From a virus: a DNA stretch of 64,000 nucleotides. Positions 31,315 to 40,288 of the stretch are shown here, in pieces; within the stretch, counting starts at the first letter, position 1; every line of letters begins with the position of its first letter. The translations under genes and the position numbers were made by a program. The stretch covers positions 1 to 64,000 of IMG/VR virus record IMGVR_UViG_3300023049_000387; one strand, given 5' to 3'. A model generated the notes under the pieces. The model was not told the DNA's origin. It did no database searches and was given only the letters and a program-made list of their open reading frames with translations.

Positions 31315-32019
31315 CTAAAATAGCTCTTCTTTTGGATGGTATTTGCTAATATTATCAGTTCTAATTAGAGTCCCAAACCCCGAACCAGTGCTATTACCCA
31401 ATCCATAATTATATATATGTTCAATAAGACTTCTATCACCATATATAGTGAGTGGACAATAGCTAGATTTGTTTCTGATGTTATTTACATAAACATTTAT
31501 AGTTCTGTTTGATTTGTTATTATGACCAATTTCAATTTTGAAGTCTTTGAAACTTAATCCTTTATTTATCTTAGAAAACTTGGATCTAGTTTGTTCTTCT
31601 AAAGCTTTTTCAAATCCACTATCTTTTAATGTTAAAAATCCTAATTTTGTCTTTAGAAGAATACCATTCCTAAGTGTTTTAAAATGATTATATCCACTAT
31701 AAAAATTTCCAGATATGTAATCAATACCATTTACTTTCATACCCTTTCCTAGATTACCATCTAAATGTAATCCATTTATGACTTTACCGATAAAATCTTC
31801 TTTCAACGAACTCACAACAATAAAGCCACCATTTGGAAAATTTACATCTCGTCCACCATTTATAAACACACCACCTTCTAGGTTTGATATTGTATAATCT
31901 GATACAGAGTTATGATATTTGTTGTTCTTGCCTAGACATTTATGTATAAATCCATTTACTATTTTCTGATTATTAATTAATGGTTCAGTGTTTGGAGTAA
32001 AACTAATTTTAATTCTCAT
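31315..32019 (-). CDS. cas6: Cas6 crRNA endonuclease
   Basis: The 234-residue protein has two ferredoxin-like halves and the C-terminal glycine-rich loop GLGNSTGSGFGTL that typifies Cas6. A candidate general base is the His in NKYHNSVSDY (about residue 36). It should cut the repeat transcript within the 3' part of each repeat and may remain bound to the crRNA. The gene lies between cas5 and the array, with 10 nt to the former. Confidence 0.85.
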   Translation of the reverse strand: MRIKISFTPNTEPLINNQKIVNGFIHKCLGKNNKYHNSVSDYTISNLEGGVFINGGRDVNFPNGGFIVVSSLKEDFIGKVINGLHLDGNLGKGMKVNGIDYISGNFYSGYNHFKTLRNGILLKTKLGFLTLKDSGFEKALEEQTRSKFSKINKGLSFKDFKIEIGHNNKSNRTINVYVNNIRNKSSYCPLTIYGDRSLIEHIYNYGLGNSTGSGFGTLIRTDNISKYHPKEELF

Positions 32020-32029
32020 GTTTTATGTT

Positions 32030-32899
32030 TTAATGGTTAATAATTTGATTTGATATATCAGATACTTTTTTGTATTTATCAAACTCTCTGCTACTTATAT
32101 CTTCTTCATCAATGATGCCATCAATAAATACAATACCACCATCTAATATAGTTGAAAATGGCTTCATCACACTCTCCCTTTCTCGTAAAAAGTCATTTAC
32201 TGGTATTAATATTTCACCATTGTATATTTCAAACTTCTCAATACCACTATTTACCAATATAGGACTTCCGTCTTGTATTGATGAAGTTACAGTATTTTTA
32301 CCAGTCTGGATAGTTCTAACCAATGCTGTTTTACCAAGTCTAGAAATAGCTACAAAAACAGCTTTGACTTTTGTGTCATCTTTTATATTTCTTATCTCTG
32401 ACTCTATGTCTTTGTAGTTATATTCTAGAATGTTCTTTTTAAGTATTTTTGAAAACTCCTTTACAAAATACCCCCAGGCTAGACCTTTATTATAAGTCAT
32501 ATATTTTCTAACTAGTTCCCAATTCAATTTAATTGATGGATTAAATGAATTGTAGAAAGCTTTCTTAGTTGATATAGTCTCTAGATACTTATTGACCTTA
32601 TTGTTTTTAAAAACAGGTTTAAACACAGTTTCTACACGAATAAGTGAATTTGACACCAAGTCATCAATTTCACTTATTCTCTTATAAAAGACTTTTCTAT
32701 GAAGAGGAACAGGTCTCTCACCTAGAAGTACATGAATTGAATTAGACAATTGATGATGTGTTATTGGCTCTACATAAGAAAATAAGTTATTTCTATTAAC
32801 TCTATGAACTTTAGGCCCAGAATATATAGACTTGTCTTTAGTGCCTTTATTATACCTAAATAATTTGGCATCTTTGAATATTAGTTTAAGATATTCCAT
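32030..32899 (-). CDS. cas5: Cas5-like Cascade subunit (289 aa)
   Basis: Assigned mainly from position between cas7 and cas6. The N-terminus MEYLKLIFKDAKLFRYNKGT fits a first RAMP strand with FRY, and the protein has a mixed beta/alpha composition. At 289 residues it is longer than many Cas5 proteins. Because no cas8 is visible, the extra length might supply a large-subunit role, as in minimal type I-F2 systems where Cas5fv carries an added domain. That is inference. The glycine-rich loop typical of many Cas5 proteins is not obvious. Confidence 0.6.
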   Translation of the reverse strand: MEYLKLIFKDAKLFRYNKGTKDKSIYSGPKVHRVNRNNLFSYVEPITHHQLSNSIHVLLGERPVPLHRKVFYKRISEIDDLVSNSLIRVETVFKPVFKNNKVNKYLETISTKKAFYNSFNPSIKLNWELVRKYMTYNKGLAWGYFVKEFSKILKKNILEYNYKDIESEIRNIKDDTKVKAVFVAISRLGKTALVRTIQTGKNTVTSSIQDGSPILVNSGIEKFEIYNGEILIPVNDFLRERESVMKPFSTILDGGIVFIDGIIDEEDISSREFDKYKKVSDISNQIINH

Positions 32900-32908
32900 A
32901 AATTATTT

Positions 32909-33994
32909 TTATTTCTTTTTAGACTTTAATGCTTTCTCTTCAGCCGCCTCTTTGATTATAGCCTTTTCTTTTTCGATACCTTTATTAATTCTTTCTTCTG
33001 TTTTTTCAACTATATGACCACTAACTTCCTCATAAAAATCAAAGGGTTTAAACGAGATATTTTTAATATCTTTCATATTTTTTATATCATCCCAACCTTC
33101 TGGATTTCTCATAGTATCTACATAAGGATCTCTTACTAGCTTTATTCTAACGCTAATTACATCAGCACTAGCATTACTTCTTTTTATTTGTGTTTTTAAC
33201 AAACGGTATATATATTCTTTTACCAAATATACAACATTATCATCATTCAGCTTAATACCATATTCTGCAAGATCTAGACATGATGTTGATAATTTGTAAT
33301 ATGCCAACTTTGTATCAGTGCTATTAAGATTCATATTCAAAGACTTTATCAATATCTCAGCATTATCTGGATTAAATCCATATCTATCGAAAGCTGCATC
33401 ACAAGATAAAAATTGTAATTGTCCAATGTCTATAAAGGAAGTACCACTATATTTTATATCTCCTAAAGACTCATATTGAAACAAGCTTGTACTACCCTTT
33501 CCAGAGATTGGAGACTTTTTACTACCTGCTTTAACTGCTTGTGGTAAAGTAGGTAGTGCAGTACATGTCTGTTGGATATTGCCTGTGGTTATTGGACCTT
33601 TTCTTTTTAAACTTTCACCCTTTGTTGCTTTCAAATAACCCTTTAGGATTGCATGTGTAGATCCTAGGTAGTTATAAAGAGTATTCTTATCATATAAAGC
33701 TCTTGGGTTATCTTCTACGTAATCTTCTTTAAACAGTGCCTTGTTAAAACATTCTGCTGATATCTTAACCTTAAAATCTAACTGACCTTTCTCGTTATAG
33801 AAGAAATTCTTTTTAGAATAGTTACAATTATCGTTAATCTGTGCCAATGCTTTTACTTTTGGCATTCTATCATCATCTTTTTTATTAGCATCTTTGAAGA
33901 ACATGAACTTCTGATCTGTTGAATCAAAGTTTACAATACCACTTCCTTCTAATTTAAAGTCTACTAGAATACCACTTACTGGTGAATTACTCAT
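32909..33994 (-). CDS. cas7: Cas7-like Cascade backbone protein (361 aa)
   Basis: The first gene of the cas7-cas5-cas6 unit. The opening (SGILVDFKLEGSGIVNFDS) resembles the first strand of Cas7 RAMP proteins. The middle (STSLFQYESLGDIKYSGTSFIDIGQLQFLSCD-like region) and length fit a backbone subunit. The C-terminus is a long basic/acidic helix ending KSKKK. In type I systems six or so copies coat the crRNA. Subtype cannot be assigned. A TATATTTG box precedes it at 34025-34032. Confidence 0.7.
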   Translation of the reverse strand: MSNSPVSGILVDFKLEGSGIVNFDSTDQKFMFFKDANKKDDDRMPKVKALAQINDNCNYSKKNFFYNEKGQLDFKVKISAECFNKALFKEDYVEDNPRALYDKNTLYNYLGSTHAILKGYLKATKGESLKRKGPITTGNIQQTCTALPTLPQAVKAGSKKSPISGKGSTSLFQYESLGDIKYSGTSFIDIGQLQFLSCDAAFDRYGFNPDNAEILIKSLNMNLNSTDTKLAYYKLSTSCLDLAEYGIKLNDDNVVYLVKEYIYRLLKTQIKRSNASADVISVRIKLVRDPYVDTMRNPEGWDDIKNMKDIKNISFKPFDFYEEVSGHIVEKTEERINKGIEKEKAIIKEAAEEKALKSKKK

Positions 33995-34024
33995 AATTTA
34001 TGTTTTAAGTTTATATTATTTTGA

Positions 34025-34032
34025 CAAATATA
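34025..34032 (-). promoter_or_regulatory. TATATTTG promoter box of cas7-cas5-cas6
   Basis: The minus strand reads TTTTGTATATTTGTC, with the -7 box ending 31 nt before the cas7 start. It suggests transcription by unmodified host RNA polymerase, so the interference genes could be expressed early. Confidence 0.55.
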
Positions 34033-34113
34033 CAAAACATATTCTATTAAAATGTAGTTTTTTACTTTTATTATGAGATAATACAGTAATCGATTATTTT
34101 ACATAGTCAGAAT

Positions 34114-34509
34114 TTATAAATTTTCTTGTCTAAGCCTATCCCCAACCTCTTTAATTATCTGATCATCAGATAATTCTGGGTTTTTTTCTTTTAATGTTCT
34201 AAATAACTCATTTTCTTCCTTTTGTAGTTTCTCAATCTCTTTATTCATGGGTGCCATAAGTGTTTCTAGCTTATTTCCCTCTACCTCTACCTCTTTAATA
34301 ACCTCCATTAGCTTAGATATTGACTTCTCTGGATCAGTTACCTTCTTACTCTTGATGTCTTTTTGTAGCTTATCTAGACTCTCTATATTCTTATCTAGAA
34401 TAGATACTATTTCTTTTGATCTTTTGTGATATAGTTCTATATTAGATGAAACCTTTAAATACTCTTGTCTTATAGTTACTGCTGATTGTAATAAATTTTC
34501 TTGAATCAT
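34114..34509 (-). CDS. coiled-coil protein (131 aa)
   Basis: Nearly all residues from 15 to 120 show heptad-like spacing of Leu/Ile with charged residues (for example EEVEVEGNKLETLMAPMNKEIEKL-like region). No Cas motif is present. It lies 120 nt upstream of cas7 and 7 nt downstream of the next gene, so it belongs with that gene, not with the cas operon. Function unknown. Confidence 0.6.
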   Translation of the reverse strand: MIQENLLQSAVTIRQEYLKVSSNIELYHKRSKEIVSILDKNIESLDKLQKDIKSKKVTDPEKSISKLMEVIKEVEVEGNKLETLMAPMNKEIEKLQKEENELFRTLKEKNPELSDDQIIKEVGDRLRQENL

Positions 34510-34516
34510 ATTATAT

Positions 34517-35491
34517 CTATTTTTTTAGTTCACTAATTCTTTTCTTACCCGCTTCTTTTACAGTCTTAGCAGTCTCGCCTTTTAAAGCTACATCAATTTC
34601 TTCTACTGTTTCTAACTTAGATATCGATTTAACCCTATCACTTGCACTAGGCTTTTTACTAGATTTAGCTTTAGGTTTAGATTCTTTCTTATCAGATTCA
34701 GATTCACCATAGACTTTTATCTCAATTTCTCTCTTAATTCTATCTTTTACTAAGGATGGATTATGTAATAACTCTCTAGTGAATTCCTCAGCTAAAAAAT
34801 CAATAATAGATACATTATATGAATCCTCCATCATCTCTATAAAATCTAGACGAGGTATTTTCCTATCTATCTCTAAATCAAAAGTAAACGGTACATTCTT
34901 CTTGACATTTTTAAACATTGCTATAATCGGATCTTCATCTATCCTCTGTGTTTGTTGTATAGGTTCTGCATTAGATTGTCTTGTTGTAGTTTCCCTAGTT
35001 TCGCTAGTTTGTTTAGTATCATAAGATATATCTTGTGATTTTCTAGCATTACTAGGATTTTCACTAGGGGTATCATCACCGTTTATGATTCTATTCATAG
35101 CTTCATTCTGCTTATTCACACTATCAGAAACATCAACCTCAGCACCATACTTTTTAGCTAATGCTGCTCTTTCTTCCTCTTCGCTAGATTGTATGATTGC
35201 ACTCTCATTACTAGAAGGTTTAAAAGAGTCATCTCTATCAAAACTAACATTTTCATCAATCATATCATCTGTTTTTAGATTTTTGATGTCATTAAGCACA
35301 CTAGAAAAGGCACTAGATGTATCTAAAAAAGAACTAGGATCTATTTGTTCCGAGTATTTAGATGTATCTAATAATACACTCTTATCAATCTTAGTCTTGT
35401 TTTCTAAAACTACAGTATCCCCAAAATTATCTAAAACTCTTATAGTTTCTCCTGTCTTATTGTTTCTAAAAGTTTTGTTAGCTAAAGTCAT
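34517..35491 (-). CDS. hypothetical phage protein, Ser/Lys-rich tail (324 aa)
   Basis: I use the internal start at 35491 (MTLANKTFRNNKTGETIRVL). The upstream in-frame extension is hydrophobic, A/T-driven and lies in the apparent 5' UTR. A small beta domain (about 1-45) is followed by a Ser/Glu-rich disordered middle and a helical region (LDFIEMMEDSYNVSIIDFLAEEFTRELL). A Lys/Ser-rich tail ends the protein. It may be a scaffold or DNA-associated protein, but there is no firm match. Confidence 0.6.
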   Translation of the reverse strand: MTLANKTFRNNKTGETIRVLDNFGDTVVLENKTKIDKSVLLDTSKYSEQIDPSSFLDTSSAFSSVLNDIKNLKTDDMIDENVSFDRDDSFKPSSNESAIIQSSEEEERAALAKKYGAEVDVSDSVNKQNEAMNRIINGDDTPSENPSNARKSQDISYDTKQTSETRETTTRQSNAEPIQQTQRIDEDPIIAMFKNVKKNVPFTFDLEIDRKIPRLDFIEMMEDSYNVSIIDFLAEEFTRELLHNPSLVKDRIKREIEIKVYGESESDKKESKPKAKSSKKPSASDRVKSISKLETVEEIDVALKGETAKTVKEAGKKRISELKK

Positions 35492-35604
35492 GTTATTTAT
35501 TTTATTTTTTATTGTTTTAATAATTTTGTTTAAATATTCTATCAAAACACTTTTATTATTTATTATTATATACTTAAATATTAATTTGTTTAATAATACA
35601 ACAA

Positions 35605-35637
35605 AAAAAAGCACACATTGTATAATGTGTGCTTTCT
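35605..35637 (-). terminator. intrinsic terminator after gene 32
   Basis: On the minus strand AAAGCACACATT/AATGTGTGCTTT with a short loop is followed by a T-run (A residues at 35601-35609 on top). It directly follows the ssDNA-binding protein gene. Confidence 0.85.
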
Positions 35638-35653
35638 TAATATTAACTATCTA

Positions 35654-36628
35654 CTAGAGGTCGTCAAAAAAGTCATCTTCGTCAGTACTAACTGCTTCTT
35701 CTTTACCTTCCGTGAAGTTATTCTCGAAATCGAAGTCGCTTGATTCGGGCTTTTGTTCAGAAGCACTAGTTGAATTAGCACTATTAAAGCTATTAGACGA
35801 CTTACCAAGTAATATATTCGTAATTTCTGAAATTTTCGAATGTTGTTCGTCAGTAAGTGGCTTAGGACCGAAGTCTTCTACATTATGATCTCTATCTAAT
35901 AAAAATCCTTTAATCTTTCCTTGTGCCTTTTGACTTACTTTGTTATTTTCATCTAAAGGTACATTCTTAAACTCTTTAGTTTCTTTAAAGTAGATTGGTA
36001 GAGATGTAGTTTGTTGCTTAAACATACTCATTTTGTAATCAGGGTAAGTTGCATCTCCTGTAGAGATTTCTTTTACGATTAATACAAAGTCCTTACCATC
36101 TGCTAGTTCAAACACATTACAAGGTTCACCAGAGATTTCTCCATTCTTTTCTGCCGAAATCTTGTCCTTAATTGTCTTACCATACTGCATAACCATAATC
36201 TTACCAACTAACTCTGGTTGTTGCTCATCTTCAAGTACTAATACATAAGAGTAGTACTTTCTAGAGTAGTTAAGAACGTTCGCCTTCTCAACAAGAACTG
36301 CATTCTTAGAGTTCTTCATCTGGTAAAAAAGATTTGTAAGTGGACATGGTTCTCCAAAGTTTTTAGGAGAGTCATAATAACCACCTAATTCTCTTGGTTC
36401 TTTAATTTCTACATAGTGTGAAATCTTTTCAAGTGCTACTTGTCCTAATTTACCTTCCTCTGTTAGGTTAGGTAAAAACCTAACAACTGAACGATATCCT
36501 CTTTTAGTGTCCTTAACCTTTGTCAAGTCAACACGATAAATTCCATCGTTGTTTGAGGTCTTTTTTTCCTCTAAGAAGTCCATTTTCGTGTCTAGACTTC
36601 CGTCAAATAATTGATCTAATTCTTCCAT
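35654..36628 (-). CDS. 32: T4 gp32-like single-stranded DNA-binding protein
   Basis: The 324-residue protein coats ssDNA at the replication fork. It has a basic/aromatic N-terminal core with YRSVVRFLPN, GGYYDSPKNFGEPCPLTNLFYQ and YSRKYYSYVLVLEDEQQPELVGKI-type blocks typical of T4 gp32 homologs. It ends in an acidic tail (NFTEGKEEAVSTDEDDFFDDL-like), as in gp32, for protein contacts. The full Cys/His zinc site of T4 gp32 is not evident. It has its own terminator and a 200-nt upstream region, consistent with high, separate expression and possible autogenous control. Confidence 0.88.
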   Translation of the reverse strand: MEELDQLFDGSLDTKMDFLEEKKTSNNDGIYRVDLTKVKDTKRGYRSVVRFLPNLTEEGKLGQVALEKISHYVEIKEPRELGGYYDSPKNFGEPCPLTNLFYQMKNSKNAVLVEKANVLNYSRKYYSYVLVLEDEQQPELVGKIMVMQYGKTIKDKISAEKNGEISGEPCNVFELADGKDFVLIVKEISTGDATYPDYKMSMFKQQTTSLPIYFKETKEFKNVPLDENNKVSQKAQGKIKGFLLDRDHNVEDFGPKPLTDEQHSKISEITNILLGKSSNSFNSANSTSASEQKPESSDFDFENNFTEGKEEAVSTDEDDFFDDL

Positions 36629-36830
36629 AATATTGCTTTTTATTTATTTTTATATTCAACTTAATTGTTGATATATGTTATATTAAAAAGGTCTGAAAAG
36701 TTTAGATTTATTTTTATTTATTTTTCTTTATTTCTCGACACTTTATAATACTGAATCTTTATATAAGCAATATTACTGTTTGTTTATTTTTTAGTATTTA
36801 TTTAACATATTCACTCTATCTATCTAAGGT

Positions 36831-37034
36831 TTACTGGGTCCAAATAATAGATAGTTCAATTAAAGGAACTTCTAATTTTGGTATATCAAAGTCTTTGAAA
36901 GATATTGTTGCAGTATCTGTTTCTTTATTATATACTCTAAGATATACCATTTCCTCATATTTCCAAAACACTAAACAACCTTCAAATAGCTTGGAATCTG
37001 GTCTTGTTGTTTTATCTGTTGTATCTAATTTCAT
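36831..37034 (-). CDS. hypothetical protein (67 aa)
   Basis: Small protein MKLDTTDKTTRPDSKLFEGC, overlapping the exonuclease gene by 4 nt and therefore coupled to it. Downstream (36808-36822) the sequence repeats 14 nt of the exonuclease 3' end (ATTCACTCTATCTA), a sign of local duplication. Function unknown. Confidence 0.6.
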   Translation of the reverse strand: MKLDTTDKTTRPDSKLFEGCLVFWKYEEMVYLRVYNKETDTATISFKDFDIPKLEVPLIELSIIWTQ

Positions 37035-37771
37035 TGTTTCTTAGTCTTTATAACATTCACTCTATCTAGCTGATACTTCTCTATGTCTAAAGAATGGTTA
37101 TCTTTCATAGTTCTAAATATACTTATACACATCTCACCCATTAATACACAATCTGTAAGTGCATCATGGTATCCTTTCATATCTATATCTAGTGCTGGAC
37201 CGATTTTGGACAAAGAAGATGATATAAGACCATTGTCTCTATCAGATGTTCCAATTTTATTTAGGAGTTCTTTATAATGGTTATCAGTTTCAGATAATTT
37301 TTGGAAAATAGGTATTAAATATAACCTAATAAGCATTTTAGTATCAAAAACTTCTTCAACTATTTTATGATTATACCTACCAGTTAACATATCAACATCA
37401 AACGGTGCGTTTTGTGCAACTAATAGACTAGGAGTATTTTGTTTTATAAATTCAAAAAAACTATCTAGTACAATATTTTCATTTTTATACACATAATCAC
37501 CATCATCATAATGATTAAACTCTAATATAGGCTTAACTATATCATAACGCCTAATTGTTTCAGCGGTTAATAATATTTTTTCATCAAATTCTGCCTTGTA
37601 TAAGAATTTATTTTCTAAATAATCATATTTAACTAACTTAGCAGACACTTGAGTTAGTTGCTCTATTTTAGAACCTTTGAGTCCTGTGGTTTCAGTGTCC
37701 AGTAAAATCCAATTTATTTCAGATTTATTTTCTAACCAACTAAGCATTTCTGGTATTGACTTGTAATTCAT
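37031..37771 (-). CDS. DnaQ-like DEDDh 3'-5' exonuclease
   Basis: The 246-residue protein has ExoI LLDTETTGL, ExoII VAQNAPFDVDML and ExoIII GYHDALTDC (the HxxxxxD form), which define the DnaQ/RNase T group. It should remove nucleotides from DNA or RNA 3' ends for proofreading or host DNA breakdown (compare T4 DexA). It is next to the gp32 gene. A 14-nt piece of its 3' end is repeated downstream. Confidence 0.87.
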   Translation of the reverse strand: MNYKSIPEMLSWLENKSEINWILLDTETTGLKGSKIEQLTQVSAKLVKYDYLENKFLYKAEFDEKILLTAETIRRYDIVKPILEFNHYDDGDYVYKNENIVLDSFFEFIKQNTPSLLVAQNAPFDVDMLTGRYNHKIVEEVFDTKMLIRLYLIPIFQKLSETDNHYKELLNKIGTSDRDNGLISSSLSKIGPALDIDMKGYHDALTDCVLMGEMCISIFRTMKDNHSLDIEKYQLDRVNVIKTKKQ

Positions 37772-37787
37772 TTTATTTATTTTAAGG

Positions 37788-38321
37788 TTATTCTTCTAGT
37801 TTAAACATAGTCTTTTCATCTGCCGAGTACATAACTTTTTTAGATGATAGAGTAGCATTGTAATTATCAACAACATACTTTTTACCCTTACCTTTCTTCA
37901 CATAAGCTATTGTGATATGTGGATTATAATCAGGGAAGTCTGTAGTATGTGGCAATATAGATAATTTTTCATTAATATCTAACAATTCTTTAGTTTTTTT
38001 AACTTTGAATTTAACAACATCAAACTTATCATTCTCAAATAAATCAACTGACTCTAATTCTATATCAATAGAAGTATAACCTTCAAATGCCTTTTTCACG
38101 TCATCTATGCTAACTTCATCTTTATGAAGTCCAAATAGAAGTGTTAAGTGAGGCTCATCTTCCAAACCATCTTCACCTATATCCTCTTTGTCTATAAAGC
38201 TAGTTATTTCTTCCCAGTTCTTAACATTGAAGTATAACATAGCACATCCATATTCATATATTTTTTCTTCTTTGGTTTCGTTTTTCTCATTGATGAACAA
38301 TGAATAGCTTGTAATTATCAT
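37788..38321 (-). CDS. 2H phosphoesterase (LigT-like) with tag-like N-terminus
   Basis: Two HxT motifs, PHLTLLFG (about residue 56) and NPHITIAYV (about residue 140), define the 2H superfamily, which opens 2',3'-cyclic phosphates or hydrolyses 2'-5' links. Possible roles are RNA end processing in tRNA repair or destruction of 2'-5' or cyclic nucleotide signals used in defence. T4 and other phages encode such enzymes. The start, MIITSYSLFINEKNETKEEK, resembles the LFINE|K form of a capsid-targeting propeptide, and TTAATATATA lies upstream (38346-38355), so it may be packaged. Confidence 0.8.
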   Translation of the reverse strand: MIITSYSLFINEKNETKEEKIYEYGCAMLYFNVKNWEEITSFIDKEDIGEDGLEDEPHLTLLFGLHKDEVSIDDVKKAFEGYTSIDIELESVDLFENDKFDVVKFKVKKTKELLDINEKLSILPHTTDFPDYNPHITIAYVKKGKGKKYVVDNYNATLSSKKVMYSADEKTMFKLEE

Positions 38322-38360
38322 ATTTTTACTTATTTTTAATTTATATATATATTAAAATAT

Positions 38361-38368
38361 TATATTTG
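38361..38368 (+). promoter_or_regulatory. TATATTTG promoter box
   Basis: A -7 type box 18 nt before the small basic gene at 38387. It lies divergently beside the TTAATATATA motif of the 2H phosphoesterase gene. Confidence 0.55.
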
Positions 38369-38386
38369 TAAAAAAAAACAACTGCT

Positions 38387-38554
38387 ATGGAAAAATTTTC
38401 AATGAAAGAACTTCTTAAAAATAAGTATGGAGAACCAGAAAAGAATAAAAAAACCGCTTCGTCTACTAAAAAGTCAACTAAGAAAAAAGTAAATGATGGT
38501 AGTAAGTATGAAACTAAAATAGTTAATGGTATTAAGTATATGGTTCTTAGGTAA
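38387..38554 (+). CDS. small basic protein (55 aa)
   Basis: Reads MEKFSMKELLKNKYGEPEKN, then a Lys/Ser/Thr-rich middle (KKTASSTKKSTKKK) and VNDGSKYETKIVNGIKYMVLR. Support comes from a good promoter box, an isolated plus-strand position and an intact frame whose stop abuts the convergent gene. The basic middle could contact nucleic acid. Confidence 0.6.
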   Translation: MEKFSMKELLKNKYGEPEKNKKTASSTKKSTKKKVNDGSKYETKIVNGIKYMVLR

Positions 38555-39103
38555 TTACTTAATCTTAATATCTAAGTAGCTTTCATCTTCATCTGCACCT
38601 AAATCTTGTTCCATATCAAGGTCGAATCCTTTATCAACAACATGGTGCATTACTGAGTCAAATTTACTTTTGTGTATATCTAGCTTATCTAACATCTTAT
38701 CCAATACTCTTACTGTTACAGATTCACCATCACTTCTCATTTTTTCTAAACGAGGAAGTATTTCAGTTGCTATTTTTTCTGTCTCGGTGTGATCTGTATT
38801 ACCTCTAGAATCTTTATCATACTCAAAGCTTTCGTTAAAAGGAGACATTAAGTGTTTTAAGTTCCATGATGGTATAAACTTTTTATTCTTTTTTTCAAAA
38901 TCTTCATATGACTCTAATCCATTCTCAATAGGATTTCTAATATACACAATATTAGCACCTTCCTTACTCATATCTGATATTCTATTCCCTATATCTGTCT
39001 TAGAAGATAACTTCATAACTCTTTCCAGCTGGTCTACACTTTTTTGCCTAGGTAAAGATTCATTTATTACTTCTACTTCACTGAATTTGCTTAAATATTT
39101 CAT
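38555..39103 (-). CDS. candidate internal virion protein with capsid-targeting-like N-terminus (182 aa)
   Basis: Begins MKYLSKFSEVEVINESLPRQ. The run VINE|S resembles a prohead-protease site. The rest is charged and helical and includes VVYIRNP-like and MSKEGANIVYIRNPIENG segments. TTAATATATA lies upstream at 39140-39149. No known family; packaging is inferred from the leader. Confidence 0.62.
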   Translation of the reverse strand: MKYLSKFSEVEVINESLPRQKSVDQLERVMKLSSKTDIGNRISDMSKEGANIVYIRNPIENGLESYEDFEKKNKKFIPSWNLKHLMSPFNESFEYDKDSRGNTDHTETEKIATEILPRLEKMRSDGESVTVRVLDKMLDKLDIHKSKFDSVMHHVVDKGFDLDMEQDLGADEDESYLDIKIK

Positions 39104-39155
39104 AGTTTATTTTACTCATTTTAAGTTTATCACTTACGTTATATATTAAATAAAA

Positions 39156-39181
39156 AAACCCATAATATAATTATGGGTTTT
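39156..39181 (-). terminator. intrinsic terminator after nrdB
   Basis: AAACCCATAAT/ATTATGGGTTT with a 4-nt loop, followed on the minus strand by a T-run. It follows nrdB by 22 nt. Confidence 0.8.
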
Positions 39182-39203
39182 CATTAAAATAAAATATAAA
39201 TCT

Positions 39204-40172
39204 CTAGAAATCTTCATCAAGGTCATCATAATCAATAGCTTTATCAGATACTTTTTGATATTCACCCACTCTTTTTTCGAAAAAGTTGGTTTTGTTTTGT
39301 AAAGAAAGCATGTCCATAAAATCAAATGGATTTTCAGAATTATAAACTTTTTCACAACCTAGTTCTAATAACCAGAAGTCTGCAACAAACTCTATATACT
39401 GCTTCATAAGGTCTGAGTTCATACCAATAAGTGCAACTGGTAAAGATTCTGATACGAATTCTTTCTCAATTTCAACAGCATCACATAATATAGCCTTAAT
39501 TCTTTCTTTTGGAACTTGGTCTATAACATGATCGTTATGTATCATAGTTGCAAATTGACAATGTAAGCCTTCATCTCTTGATATAAGTTCATTTGAAAAT
39601 GTAAGACCTGGCATTAAACCTCTTTTCTTCAACCAGAAGATAGAACAAAATGATCCAGAGAAAAATATACCCTCAACTGCTGCAAAAGCAATTAAACGCT
39701 CAGCAAATGAATCTGATTCAATCCATTGTAAAGCCCAATCTGCTTTCTTTTTCACAGAAGGCACAGTCTCTAGTGCATTAAACAAGCGGTCTTTCTCCTC
39801 ATTATCTTTGATGTAAGTATCAATTAATAGAGAGTAAGTCTCCGAGTGAATATTTTCTACCATGATTTGGAAGCCATAAAAGAATTTAGCCTCTGCATAC
39901 TGAACTTCAGTTAAGAAATTTTCAGCTAAATTCTCGTTAACTATCCCGTCACTTGCTGCAAAGAAAGCCAAGACATTCTTAACATAAAATCTTTCATCAT
40001 CATTTAACTTATTTTCCCAATCGTCCATATCTTGTGATAGGTCAATTTCTTCGGCAGTCCAAAATGAATGTTCTGCTGTTTTATACATTTGCCAAATATC
40101 GTTATGTTGTAATGGAAATATTACAAATCTATTTGGATTTTCCTTTAAAATTGGTTCTTCTTGTTTGCTCAT
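39204..40172 (-). CDS. nrdB: ribonucleotide reductase class I small subunit (R2)
   Basis: The 322-residue protein holds the di-iron/tyrosyl radical site for dNTP synthesis. Visible ligand blocks are [21 protein letters not shown] and [11 protein letters not shown]. The acidic C-terminus ([10 protein letters not shown]) matches the tail that docks into the large subunit NrdA. NrdA is not in this window, so it must come from elsewhere in the genome or from the host. There is a strong terminator downstream. No intron or split is seen although two homing endonuclease genes lie nearby. Confidence 0.93.
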   Translation of the reverse strand: MSKQEEPILKENPNRFVIFPLQHNDIWQMYKTAEHSFWTAEEIDLSQDMDDWENKLNDDERFYVKNVLAFFAASDGIVNENLAENFLTEVQYAEAKFFYGFQIMVENIHSETYSLLIDTYIKDNEEKDRLFNALETVPSVKKKADWALQWIESDSFAERLIAFAAVEGIFFSGSFCSIFWLKKRGLMPGLTFSNELISRDEGLHCQFATMIHNDHVIDQVPKERIKAILCDAVEIEKEFVSESLPVALIGMNSDLMKQYIEFVADFWLLELGCEKVYNSENPFDFMDMLSLQNKTNFFEKRVGEYQKVSDKAIDYDDLDEDF

Positions 40173-40288
40173 ATAATTAAATTTTGTTTACTATATATAT
40201 CATTATAACTCTACTATGTTTAGTTATTTCTAGATATTTTTTAATATCTTTTGATATGTTTAACTTATATTAATACAGGACCTGTTTA

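Noticed and set aside
32030-35491. A hidden cas8 or cas11 gene beside cas7
   Set aside because: The two genes upstream of cas7 are a coiled-coil protein and a Ser/Lys-rich phage protein separated by a promoter from the cas genes. Neither has Cas features. The cas5-like gene is the only candidate for a large-subunit role.
39204-40172. nrdB split by an intron or intein because homing endonucleases lie nearby
   Set aside because: The frame is continuous with all R2 motifs and the expected length.
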